Assembly (NCBI GenBank): GCA_001430745.1
Contig: KQ482061.1
Coordinates: forward strand, 1,470,824-1,482,924
Origin: Auxenochlorella pyrenoidosa
Taxonomy: Eukaryota; Chlorophyta; Trebouxiophyceae; Chlorellales; Chlorellaceae
DNA length: 12,101 bases
Direction: 5' to 3'
Made by a program: the position numbers and the translations under genes. Shown here piece by piece: positions 1 through 9,600 of the stretch (positions within the stretch are counted from its first letter, which is position 1; the number at the start of each line of letters is the position of its first letter). Under the pieces are notes generated by a model that saw only the letters and a list, made by a program, of their open reading frames with translations, was not told the DNA's origin and did no database searches.

Positions 1-195
1 AGCGGCGGCGCCGCCGACCCGGCCGCGCCGCCAGGGCAGGCGCCCACGCCGCCCAGCGCCCCCGCCCAGCCGCCCCTCGTCTCCTACTTCTCCTCCATCT
101 CCGCCGCCTGGGCCGACAGCGACTTTGACAGCGGCGACAGCGACCGCATGGACGCCTCGGAAGGCACCGACCTCGACTCCGACTGGGACCCATGA
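1..195 (+). CDS. C-terminal end of an unrecognised acidic-tailed protein (partial)
   Basis: The first reading frame is open from base 1 and ends with TGA at 193-195, giving the last 64 residues of a protein whose 5' part lies left of the window. The piece starts Ala/Pro/Gly-rich and then changes to a less biased stretch (VSYFSSISAAWADSDFDSG) and a strongly acidic Asp/Ser tail ending DSDWDP. The codons are almost all G/C-ending, as expected for coding sequence in this genome. The Asp-Ser-Asp pattern resembles casein kinase 2 type sites (inference). I do not recognise the family. The gene converges on the minus-strand gene at 1362-1836. Confidence 0.75.
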   Translation, partial: SGGAADPAAPPGQAPTPPSAPAQPPLVSYFSSISAAWADSDFDSGDSDRMDASEGTDLDSDWDP

Positions 196-390
196 GCCGG
201 CCCGGCTCGGGGGCGGCTGCCTGCGCACCCGCCGGCTGGCGCTGCTGGTGCTGGTGCGCCCTTGTCTTGTCGTCTGCGGGCCGCACCCCGGCAGCCCCCC
301 CAGAAAGAGTTGTCGCTATTCTGCCTGACCGCCCTGGGCCTGCTGCGACCCCCCTTGAACCTGCCCTGACTTTTGAACACTCCCCACCAG

Positions 391-470
391 GTGGGCGCCG
401 CCTGTGCTGGATAGCCAGCCCTGGCAGCCCCTCCTGCCATATCCCTTACGCATGCACCTCGCGCTTGCAG
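391..470 (+). other. Possible 80-bp intron in the 3' UTR of the first gene
   Basis: Downstream of the stop codon at 193-195, CACCAG|GTGGGC at 390/391 resembles the coding-exon donors elsewhere in the window, and GCGCTTGCAG|G at 470/471 is a good acceptor. The 80-bp size fits local introns. No reading frame supports it, so it rests on splice consensus alone. An intron more than about 50 nt after a stop codon could expose the mRNA to nonsense-mediated decay, which argues for caution. Confidence 0.3.
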
Positions 471-802
471 GCTCATCAGATCGCCTGCCTGCCAATACAG
501 GCCCCGCCTCCACGTTTGACCGAACCCGCCCTACCAGCCAGCCAGCCCATTTTTTGCTGCATTCCCGTGGCTCGTCCCCTCCCTCCCCCAACGCCAATTA
601 ATTCTGTGCCCAGAAGGGCGCGCTGCCAATGCCCTTGCCCACTCTCCATCCGTTTGTACACTGCTTTCTGCTGGCTCTGCCCTTCTTTCTGGACCACAAT
701 ATGCTCCCAGAACAAGATCCATGCATGCACCCAACCCCAGCCTCCTGCCTCTGATGCACTGAACACACTCGCCCAGCACTGTGCCCCTCTGACAGCACCC
801 TC

Positions 803-807
803 TGTAA
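803..807 (+). terminator. TGTAA polyadenylation signal of the first gene
   Basis: TGTAA is the usual chlorophyte nuclear polyadenylation signal, and this is the only copy seen on the + strand between the stop at 195 and the opposing gene. It implies a 3' UTR of about 620 nt (about 540 if the candidate intron is removed) with cleavage near 815-830. The same bases also read as a GTAAGT donor-like string, so the call is not unique. Confidence 0.5.
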
Positions 808-1088
808 GTGCATGCTGTGGTGGCCATGGCAGGGCAGGAGCACGGCAAGGCAGTTAGCAAAGTGCAGGGCTTGTCAAATGGCTGTCCCACTTGCCATCTT
901 CCAAGCTGGTGCCCTTTTTGCGCCAGCCTGGCGACTACCGCTGGAGACATGCATGCGGGATCGTACAGCAGCTTGCAAAAGCCAACAAGCAACAGGCGCA
1001 ATTGTCGCTGAAGAGTTGAGGCAAAACAAACGCGGCTGGCAGGCACAGTGCTAGGGGAGAGAGAGTGCCAGAGCCTCTTGGTGGCTTG
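808..1088. other. Intergenic gap between two convergent genes; nothing recognised
   Basis: This stretch lies between the two inward-facing TGTAA signals at 803-807 (+) and 1089-1093 (-). It is less GC-rich than the coding exons. Open frames here are short, overlap on both strands and show no convincing protein character. I see no RNA gene, inverted repeat or mobile-element end. Confidence 0.5.
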
Positions 1089-1093
1089 TTACA
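1089..1093 (-). terminator. TGTAA polyadenylation signal of the small membrane protein gene
   Basis: TTACA on the + strand is TGTAA on the minus strand. It lies 269 bp downstream of the TAG stop at 1362-1364, giving a 3' UTR of about 285 nt with cleavage near 1070-1080. It supports a real transcript reading leftwards from 1836. Confidence 0.6.
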
Positions 1094-1361
1094 GGGGAAG
1101 AAAACGAGCACAGGTGGACAGCAGGGCAGCACAGGGCAGGTATGGGATACTCAGAGGGGCAAGGGTTGGCGTTCAAGACAGGCTGGGAGGCTTGGTTGCG
1201 TGGGAGAAGGCACCAAGCACACGGACGTCTAGGGAGGGCGGTTGCAAGTGCTGCGCCCGCCTTGCCAACTGGTGGGCAGCAGCTCGGGCAGGAGCAGCTC
1301 ACATTGAGTCTTACGGTGCATGAGACGCAGCAACCGCAGCAGAGTGGGCCCAGTGGAGCCA

Positions 1362-1836
1362 CTACAGGGACATCAGCAGCAGTTCAGCCCAGTTCCAGAA
1401 CACAAAGATGCACATCCAGGCCAGGAACCTGAAGCCGCTCCAGAGGTTGAGCAGGAAGAGGACCGCCACAAAGGCCATGCCCAGGAGCGCTCGCTTCCGC
1501 CCCCACCTCTTCAGGTCAGGCGGGATCTCGTCCTCGTCCTCAGGCTGCCGGGGGTCGCCCAGCGGCGGTGCACCGGGAGCTGCTGCCGGGGCAGGCACGC
1601 GGGCCACCGGTGCCATGGCACGCAGGCGGCGGCGGGGCGCCGCAAACATGGGTGTCCCTGCACAATTGCAGTTGGCAGGGCGTGCCGGAATGATATGGTA
1701 GCTCAACACCTAACACGTGAAGCAGGGCAGGTGAGGCCAGGCAGCGCCTCAGCGTAATCTCACCCACACTGCGCCGAGTGCAGGCCGTCACCGCCAGCGC
1801 TGCCACTGGGCCGGCTCCAACCGTAGCTGCCAGCAT
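1362..1836 (-). CDS. Small two-exon protein with transit-like N-terminus and two C-terminal membrane segments (122 aa)
   Basis: Exon 1 is 1836-1764 and exon 2 is 1657-1362. The intron 1763-1658 (106 bp) has donor GTGG|GTGAGATT and acceptor TTGTGCAG|GG, and joins in frame at phase 1. The ATG at 1836 has purines at -3 and -1. Residues 1-45 are Ala/Arg/Val-rich with almost no acids, resembling a chloroplast or mitochondrial transit peptide. A Pro/Ala linker and an acidic patch (EDEDE, 64-68) follow, then a basic KRWGRKR (74-80). Two hydrophobic helices come next, about 81-97 and 102-119, the second very Trp/Phe-rich (FLAWMCIFVFWNWAELLL), and the protein stops three residues later. I do not recognise the family. 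By the positive-inside rule the basic patch would stay on the side facing the stroma, matrix or cytosol (inference). The frame remains open upstream of the ATG, so an additional 5' exon is not excluded. Confidence 0.7.
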
Positions 1837-2115
1837 CTTTCTGGGCAACAGATGGGTGGTGTGGCCACTGCCGAGGGAAGGAGGAGGCTGCAGAGTGGTG
1901 GGGCTAGAAGGATGGTCAGGGGCTGAGGCCTGGCTTTCCCCCTGCACTGTACACCCTGCAGACTGGCCACAACCTTGGCAGCGGGGTAGCTTGTGAATGC
2001 TGAATGGGGAGTGTCGAAAACAGATGTAGGAATGGAGCACGTGCTGCGCTGACGTTTGAATGCTGGCTTTCTCAGACCAAGCAGGCTTTGTGATGGCTGG
2101 GCACGACTGACAGCA
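1837..2115. promoter_or_regulatory. Short divergent (bidirectional) promoter region
   Basis: Only about 280 bp separate the ATG of the minus-strand small membrane protein (1836) from the proposed start of the large + strand gene (2116). If both starts are right, both 5' UTRs and both core promoters lie here. I see no convincing TATA box or repeated operator-like motif. If translation of the large gene instead starts at 2841, the control region is longer and 2116-2594 would be untranslated leader. Confidence 0.35.
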
Positions 2116-3232
2116 ATGCCAGGGAGCAGCCTGGACCTCCAGGGCCCTGAGGAGCACCTGCCCTCGGCTCGGCTGCGTCCTGGCCGCACACCTGGTCGAG
2201 AAGGGAGCCGCGCAGGTGCGTGGAAAGGACTGAGGGCGCTCTAGGCCAGTCAACGCTCCATGGTAGGCGCCTGCGGCGAGCCCCACCCCTCGCCGCCCGC
2301 TGCACCCGCTGAGTGCAGGCCTTGCCACCACTCGTCAACATGAGGAACCCTTTGGGGATCTGTTTGCGTTGTTTGAACAGGCAAGATCCATTCGATCCAA
2401 GACTGGCCTGGCAGAAGCCATGGCTTCTGAATCCGGCTGCAGAACCGTATTTAGCCGCAACACCCGTGTGCCGCAGGCAACCCCTGCTCCCGTGTCGCTG
2501 CCAGATGCGAGCTCCCAGCCGCAGCATAAGCAACTAAGGATGCAAAGTATGCCTGCCCACAGCCTTTCAGTGGCCAACAGCCTGAGCCTGGCAGGTGAGG
2601 GATTGCAAGAGCTGGCGATGCCTGCGCCGTCGCCGCCAGGTTGGCGGCTGGGCTTGCGTGCTTCCCTGGCCCCACGATGCGTATCACGCGCATGAAACCG
2701 TGATCGCCATTTGGGTGCTGAGGAAGCGGTGGAGAAAGCGTTTAGAACTTCGCTTAGACTTTTCCCCCTCTTTGCTGCCGCGCCGCGCCTGTTCCTGGGC
2801 CACCGGCGCTCTCTAACTTGCTGTTTCTCGTCTAGCAGCCATGGCGGCGCGGTGGGGCAACACCTTCGACCTTACTGAATTTTTAGAGGCCGCGAAAATA
2901 CCGCCGCCACAGCTGGCCATTCTGCAGTCCTCTCAAGGTGCCTGAGAATTGCATGCAGCGTTTGGATGGACCGCCGTTTGCCGCCGCGGACGACCCACCG
3001 CCCTGCCGCCTGTTGCTTTTTTGCAGCCTGGCGCAGTGTGGACCGCGGCGATGAGCTGCAGTCGGCGCCGCGTGCGCCTGAGCCAGTGCACCAGCAGCAG
3101 AGCCAGCAGGTCCAAGCAAAGCGGCCGGCTATCCAGCACCCAATGCAGCTCTTCGATGGGCTGGTTGAGCCTCAGATGGCTGCCGCTGCCACCACTGCGG
3201 GCCCTGCTGCAGCTGGAGCTTCTGCAGCTGGC

Positions 3233-3297
<65 letters not shown>

Positions 3298-3626
3298 CCA
3301 GGTCCCAAGTGCGGCTGCTCAGCCGGACTCGCCTGCGCAGCTGTTTGCAGGGCTTGATGCTGTGCCAGCGTTGCCCCGGCCTGCCAGCTCCTTCCCAAAC
3401 TCACAGCTGCACCAGACAGTGTCAGAAGCGCACGTCCAGGTGGCAGGCCTTGTCAGCTCTCTTTATGACTCACCCAGTACCGGCAAGCCACTTGCTGCCC
3501 TGTCACCGCGCCAGGCTGAGCTGCCGCTGAAGGACCCAGCCAGGCCCGGCTTGCAGCTGGCAGCAGCAGTTGCAGCAACGCCCCCAGATGAGGAGGCGGC
3601 TCTTGCAGTCCGCGGGGCAGCCGAGC

Positions 3627-3670
<44 letters not shown>

Positions 3671-6600
3671 CTAGTCAAAGCTCCTGCGCCTGGCGGTGAT
3701 GCAGCCACAGATGAGCTCACAGCTGCGGCCGTGCAAGCCATGCAAGAGCCTGGTGCTCCAGTACCCGCGGTTGCCACCGCGGAGGAGCCGCCGCCAGAGC
3801 AGGCATGGGCTCGCCGCTCGGCCGAGGCACAGGAGCAGCTGGCAGGGCCGCAGGGTGCAGGCGGTGGTGGCGGGCAGGAGGAGGAGGAGCAGTGGGCGGA
3901 CGCGGCAGCAGTGCCGCTGGGCGCGTCGCAGGGGGATGAGGACTTTCAGAATGCCGAGGAAGGCGCAGCAGGCGAGGAGGCTGCGCGCCAGGGGGCATCC
4001 GCCGAGGCAGGCCTGGGCGACTCGCAGCCACCTCCAGGGTGAGCTCCAGCTGCCTCCGTCGCTGCACTTGGGTCCTTTAACTGGGATTGTAGGGGGGTCA
4101 TGGGCGCCAAGCGCCTGCAAGCAGCGCCAGCTTCATACGGCTGCCGCGTGCTTCCCTGTACCGAGCCTCACTGGTGGCTGCTGCCCTCAACGCCCTGCAG
4201 GGAGGGCCTGCTCCTGACTCAGGCCCCCCTGTCACCCAGCGGCTTTGCCTTTGCCACCCAGCTACCAGACAGTGCCGGCTTTGCCACGCAGCTGCCAGAA
4301 GACGGCCTGCTTGATCTGCTGGCAGTACCTGGTGCTGAGACAGCAGCAACCCCGCCGCCGCAGCTGCAGCAGCTGCAGCAGCAGCAGCGGCCGCGGCGGC
4401 GGTCGCAGCAGCATAACCGCTCGAGACCTGGCCAGCAACCGCAGCAGCACCGCCAGACTGCTTCTGAAGAGCACAGCCTGCAGGGCAGCGCGGGGCATGG
4501 CGGCGACGGTGCTGACAGCGGTGCATCACGGCCGCGCAGTGGCCAGTCCTGGCTGCTGTCCCCGCTGGGTGCGCTGGCGCAGGTATTCAAGCGAAATGCT
4601 AATCAGGTGGGAGGATGGGATGCAGGTTTGGCGAGCATGCAATCACGTTGGAAAGAGCGCGGTCGGAGGAAGCAAGTGAAAGCTTGGCTCACTCGGCAAT
4701 CCTTGAGCTTCCGTGAGTTCAGGCTGGCGTTTTTGCTCCCTGCTGCCTGCAGGCCAAGCAGGGCGCGGGCGGCCCCTTCCTCACGCAGGCCCCCACCCAA
4801 CTGCCTGGCCACCACGCCAGCCCTGCAATGGCATTGCACCTGGCAGCGCCTGCCCTGCTCCCCAGCCAGCGCATCGGGGCAGGTGGTGACCTGCTGTCTG
4901 CTCTGCCCAGCCAGCTCATGCTGCACCCATCTGCTCTGCCCTCCAGCCGCATCCCTCCGGGGGTGAAGAGCCCGCTGCACGCCCAGCAGGCTGCTCCTTC
5001 TGCTTCCGCCTGGAACGCCAAGCCAGCAGCCCAGGCAGCAAACAGAGCAGCAGGAACAGCCGCGCCAGCCAGGCCAACCCTTGCGGCGCCAGCTGTGGTG
5101 CCCGCTGCTGACTCGGTGGCATCGCCAGCCCGGGCCGCAGGCGCAGGGCTGCCACAACCCGGGCCGCAGGCGCAGCCGGCGGGCGCCCTGTCGCCGCCGC
5201 GGCCGCCGGAGGCGCTCATCCCTGCCTTCACTGGCGAGAGCCCGGGGGGCCCGGCTAGTGATGACAGCAGCGAGGAGGAGAACCCCGGCAGCAGTGGCGG
5301 GCAGAGCGGCATTGAGGATGTCCCCAGCCCCCAAGCATGGCAGCAGCATCACCAGCAGCAGGGCCAGCAGCAGCCCAGCCCGCGGCTCGCAGCACAGCAG
5401 CAGCCAGTGCAGGGGCAGCGCACACCACGGGCTGCTCAGCCGCTGCAGCAGCAGGCGGCGTTCACGCCGCAGGCGCCTCCGCAGCAGGGCGTGGGCGAGC
5501 GCAGGCTGTCGGGCGGCTTCCTGGACATCCTCACCAGGATCGCCTCGCCACTGCCCCCGCCCCCCAAGCCTGGCTCGCCGCCCTCACCCGGGAATAAGCC
5601 TGCCTCCACACCCTCGCTGCTGGAGCTGCCACCCGGGGCAGTGCAAGAGCCTGCGGCGGCAGCAGAGGTGCTGGCGGCAGCGGAAGTGGTTGTCTCAGCA
5701 GCACCTGCTGCCAGCGTAGGCAGGGCAGCTGCCGGACTGCCAGCAGCCGCCGATGCAGCGCAGGTGGGAGCACGAGGAGGCGTCAGCAATGTGTGCCTCG
5801 GGCACTCTGCTCCGAGGTCCCAAGTGGGGGCTTGGCACGCTCGTTGGGTGGTCCCCTTTTGAAATTGGTCAATCCTTGCACCCTGCAGGGCGAGGCAGAT
5901 GTGGAGCTGCGGGAGGCCGATGCTGGCGAGCCGCAGCCTGCTGCACCCGCACCTGCTGGCGTTGCCCCAGGTGGGTGCTCACTGTGCAGCGCCCTCCCTG
6001 CCTTGTTTCCTATTGCAGCATGCCCAGCTCGTCATGGACAGTTCTTCCACGGCCCCCGGCCATGCTCCTGTGTGTGCCATCCACCCCTGCAGGCACCGCG
6101 CCAGAGCCTGCTGGCATGCTGGGCGAGGCAAGCGGCACCATCCCGCCCACGCAGCTGGTGCTGCCGCTCAGCTGCCCAGAGGAGGGGCCAGAGCAGACCT
6201 CCCCGGCTCGGCTGGCACCGGCAGCTGTCCCAGAGCCGGTAGCGCTGCTGGCACAGCCAGCAGTGGCACAGCTGGCAGCGAGTGCTGACTTTATAGAGAC
6301 AAAGCCTGCACTGCTGACTGCTGCACCTGCAGCAGAAGCAGAAGCAGGAGCAGAAGCAGAGGCCTCAAGGCTGCCCGGCAGCACAGATGAGAAGGCAGCT
6401 AGCCCAGAGCCAGAGCAAGAGCCTGCAATCGCACCCAAGCCGGTCAACTTTGCAGTTGGCACTGCAGCACAGGTAGCAGTGTCTGCAGGGGCAGCCGTTG
6501 GACCCAGCGCCCAGCAGCAACAGCCGGCCCCAGAGGTTGCAGCAGGCACGGAGCTGAAGCAGGAGCCATTGGAGCACACTGCCGCAGCTTCACCTGGGCA

Positions 6601-9600
6601 GCGGCAGCAGCTGGCTGCGGCATCAGAGGCAGCCCCGCTAGCAACAGCAGCGGCTGCAGCAGTGCAGGAGGCAGGGGAAGGAGGCGCGCAAACAGGCGGC
6701 GCTGCAGCGGCAGGACAGTGGGCGGTGCTCTCGGATTCTGCGGCCATTGCAGCCAATGAGCAGGCTGTGCAGAATTTGGAGCCTGCGGATGCCTTGCAGG
6801 TGGCAGACGGCAGGCAGCCTTTGGAGCCCTCGGAAGCAGTGCTGGCAGTCGCCACAGAGCGTGGCACAGAGGCGGTAGCTGGTGGGCTGGGCCATGCCTC
6901 CAAGGCAGCACAGACCCCAGCATTGGAGGCCGCTGCGGAAGCAGAGCCTGCCACAGCTGCGGCGGAGGGCAGCCCACCTGAAGAGGCACTGCCCACGCTG
7001 CAGCCTCCGCCCAGCCAGTGGCCAGAGTCAGTGCTGCGAGAGCGCGTGCCGCCCACGCCTGCAGACGGTGGGGAGCCCTCGCCAAGGGCTGGAGCTGCTG
7101 CTCTGGCAGGTGCCGCAGCTGGTAAGGGCCTCAAGCCTACGCCAGCAGCGGCAGACTCGGGGGCGGCAGCTGCAGCACAGGGGGAGGCGACAGGAAGCGG
7201 CAGGCAGGGCCCGCAGCTGCGCCGAGCGGTGCAGCACCGCCGCACCAGGCGCATGAAGCCGGCGTGCAGCAGCAGATGATGGCAGCGCTGGATGCCGAGG
7301 TGCAGGCAGCGGCGGCAGAGCTGGCATCCCAGGAGCAGGCCCTGCTGGCAGCGCTGGCAGAGGCTGGCCCACAGGCCGCAGCGGCAGCGCTCGGAGAAGC
7401 TGTGCTCGGAGTTCCCTCGCAGGCTGGGCAGCCCGGGGCAGTGCCAGCTGGTCGCGCTCAGCTCTCCTTTCCCGTGCTGCATGCTGGGGTGCCCGGAGGG
7501 GCTGCCAGTGGCCGCCTGCAGCTCAGCCTGGCGGGCGCCAAGCGGGCCCGGTCCGCTGCCGGCCAGCAGGCTGTGGGCGACCTGGTGGATGAGTGCAGGG
7601 GCCCGGGTGGGTGGGGGCGGGGCCTGGGGCAGGAGCGGGCAGGGTACGCCTGGCCCGCGGAAACACCCATCATGGCCCCTTGCCACGGCACGGACGTACC
7701 CTGGCTGTCTGTGCCAGCACCCACGCGCACACCCTGCTGGGCCCTCCTCCCTCGGCTGCAGATGTGGCCCAGCTGCTGCTGCAGCGCAGCAAGCGCCCAC
7801 GCCCAGCTCCGCAGGAGCAGCACCAGCCGCTAGGGCTGCGGCGTGCCACAGAGGATGCCGAGGCAGAGGTGCCTGCAGAGGCTGAGTTGGCGGCGGCGCC
7901 ACTGGAGCCAGCTGCGCAGGCAGCGCTTGCTGCTGTCCAGACCTCGGCGGCTTCCGGCCGCTTGGCAGAGGCCCAGACGGCCCAAGCGGGTGTGCCACTC
8001 CCACGCAGCCGGCTGGCACGCTCGAGCGTGCAGGCCTCGGCAGCGCCGCCCGATCAACAGCCGGCAGCGGCACAGACCATAGAGGCAGGAGTGCCGGTGC
8101 AGCTCAGCCGCGTGGCACATGCTGGCGTGCAGACGGTGGCGGCGCCTGAGCAGCGCCCGGGGGCAGGGCAGGCTGGCAAGCCGCAGCTGAAGCTTGTGGC
8201 TGTCACCAGCGGTGTGCAGACGGCAGCGCCCCGCACTGCTCCAGCCGGGGTGCAGACCAGCCCAGGGATTGGAATGGTGGCGGCGGGCGCCCAGGTGATG
8301 CGTGTGCCCTTCCAAGCTTGCCTGGCTGTGAGGCTGCCTGCCGCAATCGAGCCTGACAGCGAGCTTGACGCCGCCAGATGCCAGCTGAAAGTCGATGCAT
8401 GTGAGCCGTGTTCTCACCCCCACATGCAAGCCACGGCACCTCCTGCAGGCCGTGCTGCCGCTGCATGCAACAGTCGACGCTGCAGCCCAGGTGCACATGG
8501 TGCCCCTGTCAGCGCCGAAAGCAGCAGCGGAGGCCCAGGTGGGGTCGCCCCAGCTGGCCCGGGGCATCGCGGGCGCTGGCATCAGCGGGCCCACGCCTGC
8601 TGCGGCACAAGTGGTCGTCCGGCACAAGGGAGCAGCGCCGTCGCGGCTGGCACGGCCACCCCTGGTGCAGCAGGAGGGGGATGACGGGCTGTTGCGCACC
8701 CAGCTGCCAGCAGAGCACCGGCCAACCAGAGTGGTGCCAGACCTGGCGGGCATGGAGGCGGCGCGGCTGCGGGCAGAGCAGGCGAGGCAGGAGCGGCAGG
8801 AGCGGCAGGACCAGGAGCGGCAGCGCCGCGCCGAGGCCAAGCGCGAGCAACTGGAGCGGCAGCGTGCAGAGCAGCAGCTGGCAGAGCGTGTGCAGCAGCA
8901 GCTGCATCAGACAGGCTGGAAGCAGGAAGAGCAGCAGCAGCATGGCCAGGCTCTGCAAGCGCTGGCACGACCCCCCGAGCCCGAGCAGACGGTGGCATTC
9001 GCGGCTGCAGCGCTTGCGGCACGGCAGCCAGCTGGTGATTTGCGCAAGCGTGCGCGCTTTGTTGAGGCAGCGCCAGCTCCTGCGCACGAGACGCAGCCAC
9101 AATGTTCCGTGCCAGAGCTCAGCCCCGTCATGCTGGCAGCCCAGGCAAAAATCCGGGCAGCCCAGCTGGCTGCCAAGCAGCGGCAGCAGGCAGTGGCAGC
9201 AGTGGCAGCACCGGATGCGTCCCCTGCAGGGCAGCTGCCGGCGCCCGCCCAACCTTCTGTGGCCTCGCCAGGTGATGGGTGGAAGCAGGCCAAGCGACCG
9301 CGCCTCTCGGCACCGGTGCCGGTAGCAGCCTCGCAGCAGCAGCAGCAGCAGCAGCAGCCGGGGGCTCCAGCAGCGTTGCAGCGCTCGGCGCCGCTCATGC
9401 GGCTGTTCCGCAGCCCGCCGACAGCTGCAGTGGCAGCGCCAGCAGAGGAGGAGTGGAGGGTTGACGACCAGCGCCGCATGGCTGACACCTGGCGCCCAGC
9501 ATCCGCCCCGCCGGCAGCTCAGCGGGCCTGGGCAGCAGCGCTGGCCGGTGGCAGCCCGCCTGCAAGCGGGCCCCGCGACCCGGGGCTCACCCCGAGACGC

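Noticed and set aside
1540..2331. A 263-codon minus-strand frame upstream of and across the small membrane protein
   Set aside because: Only its ATG at 1836 down to 1764 is used, as exon 1. The upstream portion is Cys/Ser/His-rich without protein character, and past 1763 the frame runs into the intron.
2313..2537. A + strand frame in exon 2 of the large gene starting [11 protein letters not shown]
   Set aside because: It stops at 2537 and does not connect in phase to flanking exons, whereas the alternative frame ([13 protein letters not shown]) joins in phase on both sides.
3236..3295. The CAG tract as a CRISPR or satellite array
   Set aside because: It is a simple in-frame triplet microsatellite inside an exon, without spacers or longer units.
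7264..7279. The TGA at 7277-7279 as evidence of a pseudogene
   Set aside because: A coding-like frame resumes before the stop, and further phase-consistent exons with good splice sites follow for almost 3 kb, so an intron or a local sequence error is more likely than gene decay.
6010..8073. A minus-strand open frame of nearly 690 codons opposite exons of the large gene
   Set aside because: It is Ser/Ala/Cys-rich, the antisense image of GCA/GCC/CAG-rich codons, runs through splice sites of the + strand gene, and has no recognisable domain. Long antisense frames are expected in such GC-rich coding sequence.
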